Assembly (NCBI GenBank): GCA_902779455.1
Contig: CACZBS010000014.1
Span: forward strand, 1-64,000
Direction: 5' to 3'
From: an uncultured Prevotellaceae bacterium
GTDB taxonomy: Bacteria > Bacteroidota > Bacteroidia > Bacteroidales > Bacteroidaceae
Length of the DNA: 64,000 nucleotides
In this document: positions 24,228 to 32,170 of the stretch, piece by piece
Layout: each line of letters starts with the position of its first letter
Position numbering within the stretch: position 1 is the stretch's first letter
Translations under genes and position numbers: made by a program
Notes under the pieces: generated by a model
Told to the model about the DNA's origin: nothing
Database searches by the model: none
What the model saw: the letters and a program-made list of their open reading frames with translations, nothing else

Positions 24228-25329
24228 AGCCAATGATGTTTTGATTAAACTGTTCTTCTTGGTCGGGTTGCATGAAGGTGATGCTGACGGGCAGCACGTA
24301 GAGGCTCCGGCGCACCTCATCGCTGAGTCCGTCGGACTGTGCGAGCCGTGCGGCGTCCTTCTCGGTGGTGATGATGAGGCGGGGGACGGGCAGGGCGGCG
24401 AAGGTGCGGTTGATGCGGTCGATGTCGCGGCGGCGGAAGTTGTGGTGGTCGGGGAAGGAGAGGACCGTCGGCGCGCTGAGTGCGGGGTTGAGGGTCTTCA
24501 GGTCTTCCTCTATCTGGCGGGGGGAGGCGATGCCTGTGAGGAGGAGGACGCTGGTATCGGCAGCAATGCTGCCGATCACCGGACGTGAGGCAGCGGAGGA
24601 GGCGACGGAGGAGGGGGCGACGGCGGCTTCGGGGAAGACGGGCTGGAGGGGCTGATAGTCGAGGGTGGTGAAGTAGAGATGCTGGTAGGGGTAGAGGTCC
24701 ATGGCCTTGGTGATGACACGGAAGTCCATGGGCTTCAGCTCCTTGGGACACTTGGTGATGATGACGATGTCAGCACGGTTCTTGCCCGAGAGGGGCTCGC
24801 GCAGTCGGCCTGCGGGCAGCAGGCGGTCGTAGATGATCAGTCGGTGGTAGTCGACGAGCAGGATGTTGATGCCCGGCTTGACGTAGCGATGCTGGAAGGC
24901 GTCGTCGAGCAGGATGACGTCGAGCTTGGGGTCGTCGGCAGTGAGGCGCTCGATGGCCCGGACGCGCTTGCGGTCGACGGCGACGGTGATGTCCGGAAAC
25001 TTCGTGTGCATCTGCTGGGGCTCGTCGCCGATGTCGCGCGCCGTCGTGTTGGCATCGGCCACGACGTAGCCGCTCGTCTTCCGCTTGTAGCCGCGGCTGA
25101 GCACGGCCACGCGGAAGTTCTCCTTGAGCAGACGGATGAGATGTTCCACATGGGGCGTCTTGCCTGTCCCGCCGACGGTGATGTTGCCCACCGAGATGAC
25201 GGGCACGCTGAAGGCGCGGCTCTTCAGGATTCCGACCTCGAAGCCGAAATTCCGGATGCCGACGCCCAGCCCGTAGAGCCAGCTGAGCGGCAATAGCTTG
25301 CGGTTGATCTTAATGAAGTCGCCTTCCAA
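24112..25329 (-). CDS. lpxK: Tetraacyldisaccharide 4'-kinase, overlapping punA
   Basis: 405 residues. N-terminal MEGDFIKINRKLLPLSWLYG, Walker A VGNITVGGTGKTPH, VAVLSRGYKRKT, GDEPQQMHTKFP, DDAFQHRYVKPG, and the C-terminal QFNQNIIGYVRKNSRNS. It adds the 4' phosphate to lipid A precursor at the inner membrane. The family normally ends just after GYVRENTRNS; here about 20-25 extra residues run on into punA, giving a 116-bp out-of-frame overlap. A low-complexity AVAPSSVASSAASRP insert (about residues 240-255) is another local addition. Confidence 0.92.
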   Translation of the reverse strand: MEGDFIKINRKLLPLSWLYGLGVGIRNFGFEVGILKSRAFSVPVISVGNITVGGTGKTPHVEHLIRLLKENFRVAVLSRGYKRKTSGYVVADANTTARDIGDEPQQMHTKFPDITVAVDRKRVRAIERLTADDPKLDVILLDDAFQHRYVKPGINILLVDYHRLIIYDRLLPAGRLREPLSGKNRADIVIITKCPKELKPMDFRVITKAMDLYPYQHLYFTTLDYQPLQPVFPEAAVAPSSVASSAASRPVIGSIAADTSVLLLTGIASPRQIEEDLKTLNPALSAPTVLSFPDHHNFRRRDIDRINRTFAALPVPRLIITTEKDAARLAQSDGLSDEVRRSLYVLPVSITFMQPDQEEQFNQNIIGYVRKNSRNSILAKGKDDHKARDSHRAGNGPRTISFRNN

Positions 25330-25413
25330 TGTTCTTTTCTTTTTGGCGTTATTCCGTTTTTCTCGTTATAACGTTATTTCGTTATCTCGTTATATCGAAA
25401 TCCCGATAATCAT

Positions 25414-27204
25414 TTATTTCATCATCGTCGAGAACGGCAGCCGGGCCTGCAGGCGGTTGCGGCTCATGTCGCGGCGCAGCTCCATGACGGGCTCGTAGAG
25501 CTCGCCGAGCGTGGCCTTCAGCTCAGCGTCGAGGTAGCTGCCCTTTTCTTCGTCGGTAGAGAGCAGGCTGTCGAACCAGTCGGTCTTGGCGGGATAGTCG
25601 GCCGTGTAGTATTCCTCCGACTCGACGAGCTCGGCAGCCTTCTTGACGGCGTCGTCGAGCGAGCCCAGCTGGTCGACGAGCTTGATGCCGATGGCGTCGG
25701 AGCCCACCCATACGCGGCCCTGACCGATCTCGTTGACCTGCTCCTTGGTCATGCCGCGGCCTTCGGCCACGATGCCGAGGAACGTGTCGTAGCCGCGGTC
25801 GACGTAGCTCTGCATGTACTTCATCACCTCGGCATTGTCCTTGGCGAAGATCATGTCGTTCTCGTAGTTGCCGTATTTGTTGGTGGTGACGCCATCCCAC
25901 GTGACGCCCAGCTTGTCAGAGACCAGCGTGCTGGCGTTGGGGATGAGGCCGAAGATGCCGATGGAGCCGGTCAGCGTGGTCGGTTCGGCCACGATGTAGT
26001 TGGCGGCGGCACTGATCATATAGCCACCCGAGGCGGCCAGTCCGCCCATCGAGACGACGACGGGCTTCTTCTCCTTCAGCTGCTTGACGGCCCGCCAGAT
26101 CTGCTCAGAGGCGACGGCGCTGCCGCCGGGTGAGTTGACGCGCATGACGACGGCCTTCACGTTGTCGTCGTCGGCCAGCTTCTTGAGGTCTTCGACGGTC
26201 GTCTGCCCGACGATGTTGTGCTCGCTCATGAAGCCGCTGGCCATCTCGTCGATGATCTCGCCGTAGGCATAGTAGACGGCAATCTGGTCGCCCTTGTTCT
26301 TCTTCTTTGTCACGAGGGCTTCCATGTCGCTGAGCGTCAGCTGCTTGATGTCCTCGTCGTCGTCGAGGCCAAGCTTCTGCTTCACGATGTTCTTCACTTC
26401 GTCGGGATACATGTAGCCGTCGATCAGGCCGGCCTTCATGTAGTCGTCGACCGATGCGAAGACCATGACGCTGTCGTCGGCCACCTTGTTCAGCTGCTCA
26501 GCCGTGAGCCCGCGGCTCTCGGCCATGTCCTTCAGCATGTGCTGCCAGACGCCCTGCAGGTAGGCCTCGCGCTGTTCGCGGTCCTCGGCGCTCATCTCCT
26601 TGCGGGTCTGGCGCTCGACGGCACTCTTGTATTTGCCCACGCGGGTGGCCTGATACTTGACGCCCAGCTTCTCGTAGAGGCCGGTCAGGTAGTAGCCCTT
26701 GCCGCCCAGGCCCTTGAAGTCGATCATGCCCGTCTTGTTGAGCAGCACCGAGTCGGCGACGGAGCTGACGTAGTAGGCCGACTGCATATACTGGTCGGCG
26801 TAGGCGATGATCCACTTGCCGCTCTGCTTGAAGTCCTTCAGGGCGTCGCGCACCTGCTGGGCCGTGGCGGGAGCGTCGAAGGTGGCAGCTCCGCCCTCGA
26901 TGTAGATGCCGCGGATGTTGTCGTCGTCCTTAGCCTTGCGGATGGCGCTGATGATGTCGTCGAGTCCGAGCGTTTCCATGTCGGCCTGTCCCAGGATGGC
27001 GTTCAAGGGACCGCCGTCCTCGGCGCGCTCACTGACGATGCCGTCCATCTTAAGTACGAATACCGAATTCTTCTCAGCTTTGGTGGATGCGCTGCCACTG
27101 GCCACGAGACCGGCGATGGAGATCATAAACAAGATGCCGGCAATGACCGACAGGATCACGATGCCCACGATGGTGGCAAGAGTGTACTTGAAAAAATCTT
27201 TCAT
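25414..27204 (-). CDS. sppA: Signal peptide peptidase SppA, long form
   Basis: 596 residues with an N-terminal membrane anchor (FFKYTLATIVGIVILSVIAG) and two tandem S49 domains. The catalytic lysine is K193 in VGKYKSAVE (first domain) and the serine nucleophile is S362 in NSPGGSAVAS (second domain), the split dyad of the E. coli 67-kDa type enzyme. It degrades cleaved signal peptides in the membrane. First gene of the minus-strand operon. The 84-bp gap to lpxK is made of CGTTAT-like iterations and has no clear terminator. Confidence 0.95.
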   Translation of the reverse strand: MKDFFKYTLATIVGIVILSVIAGILFMISIAGLVASGSASTKAEKNSVFVLKMDGIVSERAEDGGPLNAILGQADMETLGLDDIISAIRKAKDDDNIRGIYIEGGAATFDAPATAQQVRDALKDFKQSGKWIIAYADQYMQSAYYVSSVADSVLLNKTGMIDFKGLGGKGYYLTGLYEKLGVKYQATRVGKYKSAVERQTRKEMSAEDREQREAYLQGVWQHMLKDMAESRGLTAEQLNKVADDSVMVFASVDDYMKAGLIDGYMYPDEVKNIVKQKLGLDDDEDIKQLTLSDMEALVTKKKNKGDQIAVYYAYGEIIDEMASGFMSEHNIVGQTTVEDLKKLADDDNVKAVVMRVNSPGGSAVASEQIWRAVKQLKEKKPVVVSMGGLAASGGYMISAAANYIVAEPTTLTGSIGIFGLIPNASTLVSDKLGVTWDGVTTNKYGNYENDMIFAKDNAEVMKYMQSYVDRGYDTFLGIVAEGRGMTKEQVNEIGQGRVWVGSDAIGIKLVDQLGSLDDAVKKAAELVESEEYYTADYPAKTDWFDSLLSTDEEKGSYLDAELKATLGELYEPVMELRRDMSRNRLQARLPFSTMMK

Positions 27205-27235
27205 AATCAGGCGTTGTTTGATAGGTTTCAGAGGG

Positions 27236-27243
27236 CAAAGTTA
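27236..27243 (-). promoter_or_regulatory. -7 box TAACTTTG for the sppA operon
   Basis: CAAAGTTA on the plus strand, 32 bp upstream of the sppA ATG. Confidence 0.65.
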
Positions 27244-27280
27244 CGAATTTTTTTTGTTCTAGCTATAAAAAAATGTTTTT

Positions 27281-27314
27281 TTTGCAGCTTTTTCCGTAAT
27301 TTTCATTAACTTTG
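27281..27314 (+). promoter_or_regulatory. Promoter TTTG-N22-TAACTTTG for GH28-GH2
   Basis: TTTG 27281-27284 and TAACTTTG 27307-27314, with 35 nt to the GH28 ATG. Divergent from the sppA promoter. Confidence 0.65.
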
Positions 27315-27349
27315 TGCCCACTAGTCTAAACATAAAACAAATTTGACAG

Positions 27350-28690
27350 ATGAAACAACGACTGATCTTGGGTATGGTGCTGCTGATGACCTGCACTTTG
27401 GCTATGGGAAAGAAGAAAGTGGTGCAACCCGCCTTGTGGCCTAACGGCGAGCCGATGGATGAGTGGTTCATGGCCGAGGGGAAGGTGGACGTTGAGACGC
27501 TGGGCAAGAAGTACGACGTGACAAAGTACGGCGTGCGCCATGGCACCACCGACATACAGACCCGCGAGCTGCAGGCCGTCATCGACCGCGCGGCCGAGGA
27601 GGGTGGGGGCGTCGTCGTCATCCCTAAGGGCACGTTCTACAGCGGTTCGCTCTTCTTCCGCCAGGGCACGCATCTCTGCGTCGAGGAGGGCGGCGTGCTG
27701 AAGGGCAGCGACCGCATCCGCGACTTCGAGATCCGCGAGACCCGCATCGAGGGCCAGACCTGCAAATACTTCACGGCGCTCGTCAATGCCGACGGCGTCG
27801 ACGGCTTCACCATCTGCGGCAAGGGCACCATCGACGGCCAGGGCGAGCCCTACTGGCAGGAGTTCTGGATCCGCCGCGAGTGGAACCGCCAGTGCACCAA
27901 CAAGGACGCCCAGCGCCCGCGACTGACCTACATCAGCAATTCCAAGAACGTCACCATCCAGGACGTGCGGCTGATCAACTCGCCCTTCTGGACCAACCAT
28001 ATCTATCGCTGCGACCACGTGCGCTATCTTGACCTCTATATTTATTCGTCGACACAGGGCATCAAGGGCCCGTCGACCGATGCCATCGACATCGACGTCT
28101 GCCACGACGTCGTCGTGCGCGGCTGCTATATGAACGTCAACGACGATGCCGTCGTGCTGAAGGGCGGCAAGGGCACCTTCGCCGACCAGGCCCCTGAGAA
28201 CGGGCCCTGCTACAACATCCTCGTCGAGGACTGCCATTATGGCATGGTGCACGGCTGCATGACCCTCGGCTCGGAGTCGGTCCACGACTGGAACGTCATC
28301 ATGCGCCGCTGCGTGGCCGACGACACCAACAACGTGCTCTGGCTGAAGATGCGTCCCGACACGCCCCAGCACTATGAGTACGTGCTCGTGGAGGACTTCA
28401 AGGGCAAGTGCCGCAACTGCCTGCTCGTCCGTCCCTGGACGCAGTTCTACGAGAAGCAGGAGCGCGAGGACATGCCCCTGTCGACGTGCAACAACGTGAC
28501 GTTCCGCAACATCCAGATGGACTGCGGCGTCTTTTTCAACGTCACCGGCTCGGACAAGTATGCCCTGAAGGACTTCACCTTCGAGGATGTCGACGTGAAG
28601 GACGGAGCCAAGGAGAAGGCCTTCACCAAGCGTCCGATTGAGAACCTGACGCTCAAGAATGTGGTTGTCAACGGCGAAAAGATCCAGTAA
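27350..28690 (+). CDS. GH28 polygalacturonase-like enzyme
   Basis: 446 residues with a signal peptide (MKQRLILGMVLLMTCTLAMG). A right-handed beta-helix with the GH28 aspartates in place: D244 in GPSTDAIDID, D265/D266 in NVNDDAVVLK, then the HGCMTLGSES loop replacing the usual GHG. In GH28 these residues hydrolyse galacturonic-acid linkages of pectin or rhamnogalacturonan; the exact linkage is not readable. It is 3 bp from the GH2 gene and surely cotranscribed with it. Confidence 0.87.
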   Translation: MKQRLILGMVLLMTCTLAMGKKKVVQPALWPNGEPMDEWFMAEGKVDVETLGKKYDVTKYGVRHGTTDIQTRELQAVIDRAAEEGGGVVVIPKGTFYSGSLFFRQGTHLCVEEGGVLKGSDRIRDFEIRETRIEGQTCKYFTALVNADGVDGFTICGKGTIDGQGEPYWQEFWIRREWNRQCTNKDAQRPRLTYISNSKNVTIQDVRLINSPFWTNHIYRCDHVRYLDLYIYSSTQGIKGPSTDAIDIDVCHDVVVRGCYMNVNDDAVVLKGGKGTFADQAPENGPCYNILVEDCHYGMVHGCMTLGSESVHDWNVIMRRCVADDTNNVLWLKMRPDTPQHYEYVLVEDFKGKCRNCLLVRPWTQFYEKQEREDMPLSTCNNVTFRNIQMDCGVFFNVTGSDKYALKDFTFEDVDVKDGAKEKAFTKRPIENLTLKNVVVNGEKIQ

Positions 28691-28693
28691 GGC

Positions 28694-31600
28694 ATGGTGA
28701 GACGAATACTGATGTCGCTCCTCGTGGCGATGATCTCAATGGGCATGAGTGCCGGAGATAGGCAGAAGCTTAATTTCAATGGCGACTGGCGCCTCGCCGT
28801 GGGCGATGTGGCCGAGGCCGCTCAGCCATCCTTCGACGACAGCCGTTGGCAGCGCGTCACGCTGCCCTATGCCTTCAACGGCAGCGAGGCGTTCCAGAAG
28901 GACATCGTCGACCTGACTGACACGGTCTGCTGGTATCGGAAGCACTTCACACTGACGCAAGAGGACCTGCAGGGCAAGGTGTTCGTCGAGTTCGAGGGCG
29001 CCCGCCAGGGCTGCGATGTGTGGCTCAACGGCCAGAAGGTGGGCTTCTCGGACAATGGCGTGATGGCCTTCGGCTTCGATCTTACACCTTATATTATATT
29101 AGGTGAGAACGTCATGGCCGTGCGCTGCGACAATTCGTGGCAGTATCGTGACCGCGTGCTCGACAGCCGCTACCAGTGGAACGACAAGAACTTTAATGCC
29201 AACTACGGCGGACTGCCCAAGAACGTCTACCTGCATAAGACGGGCAAGATCTATCAGACGCTGCCCCTCTATTCGAACCTTGGCACGACGGGCACCTACG
29301 TCTATGCCACCGACTTCGACATCACGGGCCGTAAAGCCACCGTGCATGTCGAGAGTCAGGTGAAGAACGAGGATGACAAAGCCCACACCTTCCACCTTTT
29401 TGCACGTATTGTCAAACCTCGAAACGAATTGAATGTCATTATTCCCGGCAAGGCAGTCACGCTGCAGCCTGGCGAGACGCGTACCGTTTCGGTAGAACAG
29501 GAAGTAGACGACCTGCATTTCTGGTCGTGGGGCTACGGTTACCTGTACGACATAGAGACTTTCTTAGTGGAGAACGGAAGCGAGACAAGCAAGAATTCTC
29601 AATTCGACAAGGTAATCACCCGAACAGGCTTCCGCAAGACGGCGTTCAAGGACGGTAAGTTCTACCTGAACGACCGCTGCCTGATGGTTCATGGCTATGC
29701 CCAGCGCACCTCGAACGAGTGGCCGGGCGTGGGCATCTCGGTGCCGGCCTGGCTGAGCGACTATTCCAACGGGCTCATCGTCGAGTCCGGCGGCAACCTC
29801 GTCCGCTGGATGCACGTCTGCCCTTGGAAGCAGGACGTCGAGTCGTGCGACCGCGTCGGCCTTATCCAGGCCATGCCGGCCGGCGATGCCGAGAAGGACG
29901 TCGACGGTGCCCGCTGGCAGCAGCGCACCCAGCTGATGCGCGATGCCATCATTTATAACAGGAATAACCCTTCGGTCATATTCTACGAGTGTGGCAACTT
30001 CCGCATCTCGAAGGAGCACATGGAGGAGATGAAGCAGATTCGCGACCAGTACGACCCCAACGGCGGGCGCGCCATCGGCTCGCGCGAGATGCTCGACCGC
30101 CCCGAGGCTGAGTATGGCGGCGAGATGCTCTATATCAACAAGTCGGCCACGAAGCCGATGTGGGCCATGGAATACTGTCGCGACGAAGGTCTGCGCAAGT
30201 ATTGGGACGAGTACAGCTATCCTTACCACAAGGAGGGCGACGGACCGCTCTATCGCAATGCCCCGGCCCACGACTATAATCACAACATGGACGCCTTCGC
30301 CCGCCAGATGGTCGAGCGCTGGCATGAGTACTGGCTCGAGCGCCCCGGCACGGGGCGGCGCGTCTCGTCGGGCGGCGTGAAGATTGTCTTCAGCGACACC
30401 AACACGCACCATCGCGGCGAGTCGAACTATCGTATGAGCGGTGTCACCGATGCCATGCGTCTGCCGAAGGATGCCTTCTTCGCCCACCAGGTGATGTGGG
30501 ACGGATGGGTGAGCCCCGAGAAAGCCCGCACGCATATTATAGGTCATTGGAACTATGAGCCGGGGACGGTGAAGCCGGTCTATGTCGTCTCTACAGCCGA
30601 CTCCGTCGAGCTCTTCGTCAATGGCAAGAGTCAGGGCTTTGGCCGCCGCTCTCATCAGTGGCTCTTCACATGGGACGGCGTGCGCTATGAGGCCGGCACG
30701 CTCAAGGCTGTCGGCTATCAGAATTCTCCATCCTCAACCCTCAATTCCCAATTCACCGTCGAAACGGCCGGTGAGCCCTTCCAGCTGAGGCTGAAGGCCG
30801 TCACAAACCCCGACGGAGTCAAGGCCGACGGGGCCGACATGGTGCTCGTCGAGGTCGAGGTGGTCGACAAGCAGGGGCGCCGCTGCCCGCTCGACAATCG
30901 CATGGTCAACTTCCAACTATGGGGTGAGGCCAGCTGGATTGGCGGCATCGGCACCCGCAACAATGCTCAGTATTCACTTCCCGGTTCCCGGTCGGAAAAA
31001 GATCCCTCGCTGCTCGACTCAGCCAATAAGCGCAACCTTAGCGACAACTACGTCGGCCACATGTCGCTGCCCGTCGAGTGCGGTGTCAATCGCATCCTCA
31101 TCCGCACCACGCCCAATGCCGGTGAGATAGGTCTCGCTGTCCAGGCAGAAGGCCTCCGTCCCGCCTACCTGACTCTCAGCAGCAAGCCTTGTGACAAGGA
31201 GCAGGACCTGCCTGCCCTCACGCTGCGCCCCTCGCTCGTGCGTGGCGAGACCCCTGCCACTCCCAGCTATCATGACGTCCTGACGAGCGTCGGCATCGTC
31301 GACGCCAAGGCGGGCAGCAATGCCTCCGACCTGCAGAAAAGCTTCGACGACAACGAGCTGACCCAGTGGCAGAGCGACGGCGACCGTGCGCATGCCTGGG
31401 TAACCTATCGGCTGGAGCGGCGTGCAGCCATCAGCGAGATGACGCTGAAGCTGGCCGGCTGGCGCCAGAAGTGCTATCCCCTGGAGGTCTATGCCGGCCG
31501 TAAGAAGGTGTGGGAAGGCGTCACGCCCGCCACGCTCGGCTATGTGCACATCACCATCCCCCAGCCCGTGGCAGCCAAGGACTTGACCATCCGCATGGTC

Positions 31601-31744
31601 GGCCCAGTCCAGGACAGCAGCCGCTTCGGCCAAGTCAAGGAGCTGGCTGGCGGCGTGGCCAATGAGCTGGACCGGCTGAAGACGGAGAAGGGCAAGGTCG
31701 AGCTGCGCATCGTTGAGGCCGACCTGATGGAGAAAGTCAAGTAA
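28694..31744 (+). CDS. GH2-family protein with altered acid/base motif and discoidin-like C-terminus
   Basis: 1016 residues, exported (MVRRILMSLLVAMISMGMSA). GH2 sugar-binding domain (FEGARQGCDVWLNGQKVG), immunoglobulin-like domain, TIM barrel from about 310 to 560, then Ig-like domains (DUF4982-like) and a C-terminal galactose-binding/discoidin-like region (SFDDNELTQWQSDGDRAHAW). A nucleophile-like E493 lies in WAMEYCRDEG. The usual acid/base GNE is replaced by GNF (N435-F436); E432 just upstream could stand in. I recall relatives that also lack GNE, so it may mark a subfamily. In-frame simple-repeat sequence occurs at about residues 676-690. Joined to GH28, it probably acts on a pectic oligosaccharide. 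Confidence 0.8.
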   Translation: MVRRILMSLLVAMISMGMSAGDRQKLNFNGDWRLAVGDVAEAAQPSFDDSRWQRVTLPYAFNGSEAFQKDIVDLTDTVCWYRKHFTLTQEDLQGKVFVEFEGARQGCDVWLNGQKVGFSDNGVMAFGFDLTPYIILGENVMAVRCDNSWQYRDRVLDSRYQWNDKNFNANYGGLPKNVYLHKTGKIYQTLPLYSNLGTTGTYVYATDFDITGRKATVHVESQVKNEDDKAHTFHLFARIVKPRNELNVIIPGKAVTLQPGETRTVSVEQEVDDLHFWSWGYGYLYDIETFLVENGSETSKNSQFDKVITRTGFRKTAFKDGKFYLNDRCLMVHGYAQRTSNEWPGVGISVPAWLSDYSNGLIVESGGNLVRWMHVCPWKQDVESCDRVGLIQAMPAGDAEKDVDGARWQQRTQLMRDAIIYNRNNPSVIFYECGNFRISKEHMEEMKQIRDQYDPNGGRAIGSREMLDRPEAEYGGEMLYINKSATKPMWAMEYCRDEGLRKYWDEYSYPYHKEGDGPLYRNAPAHDYNHNMDAFARQMVERWHEYWLERPGTGRRVSSGGVKIVFSDTNTHHRGESNYRMSGVTDAMRLPKDAFFAHQVMWDGWVSPEKARTHIIGHWNYEPGTVKPVYVVSTADSVELFVNGKSQGFGRRSHQWLFTWDGVRYEAGTLKAVGYQNSPSSTLNSQFTVETAGEPFQLRLKAVTNPDGVKADGADMVLVEVEVVDKQGRRCPLDNRMVNFQLWGEASWIGGIGTRNNAQYSLPGSRSEKDPSLLDSANKRNLSDNYVGHMSLPVECGVNRILIRTTPNAGEIGLAVQAEGLRPAYLTLSSKPCDKEQDLPALTLRPSLVRGETPATPSYHDVLTSVGIVDAKAGSNASDLQKSFDDNELTQWQSDGDRAHAWVTYRLERRAAISEMTLKLAGWRQKCYPLEVYAGRKKVWEGVTPATLGYVHITIPQPVAAKDLTIRMVGPVQDSSRFGQVKELAGGVANELDRLKTEKGKVELRIVEADLMEKVK

Positions 31745-31855
31745 TCCAAGTTTCGCATTAGCTCAACTACTGGGGGAGTAAAGTTAGTCTATCCGCTTCA
31801 TTTTGACACCCTCCCCCAAGTAAAAAATCTGACAAAACAGCCCCCCTTCAATCAA

Positions 31856-31940
31856 GAAGCGGCGCTTCTCGACCCGAAAAGCGGCACTTCTCGACCCGAA
31901 AAGCGGTACTTTTCAACCCGAAAAGCACCGCTTCTTTTTT
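31856..31940. repeat. 22-bp tandem repeat (AGCGGYRCTTYTCRACCCGAAA)
   Basis: Three full 22-bp units (31858-31879, 31880-31901, 31902-31923) and a partial fourth ending AGCACCGCTTCTTTT. Its first and last units can pair (AAGAAGCGG / CCGCTTCTT) to make a terminator-like structure with a T-run. The AGCGGNNCTTTTCGA motif is shared with the outer stems of the AT-core hairpins. It is the main content of the 426-bp gap 31745-32170. Confidence 0.85.
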
Positions 31941-32112
31941 GTCCGTCGCCAACCGACTTGATAATCAGGCGGTTGTAAAAATCAGACAAAAGATTCAGAT
32001 TTTCCTTTACAAATGCGCCCCAAAATGAGTACTTATAGTACATTTTTTAAGCAAAAAAGCAGATTTTTTAAAAATAATCACTTTTTTTCTTCTTTGTTTA
32101 AGAAAAAAAAGC

Positions 32113-32120
32113 TAATTTTG
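32113..32120 (+). promoter_or_regulatory. -7 box TAATTTTG for susCD
   Basis: TAATTTTG 50 bp upstream of the SusC ATG in AT-rich sequence. TTTG at 32093-32096 is a possible but closely spaced -33 element. Confidence 0.6.
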
Positions 32121-32170
32121 CCGATGCGTAACAAAGCAAACTCTATCTTATTTCTAATTTATTAAAATGT

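Noticed and set aside
31856-31940. Possible CRISPR array
   Set aside because: The 22-bp units abut with no unique spacers and there are no cas genes nearby.
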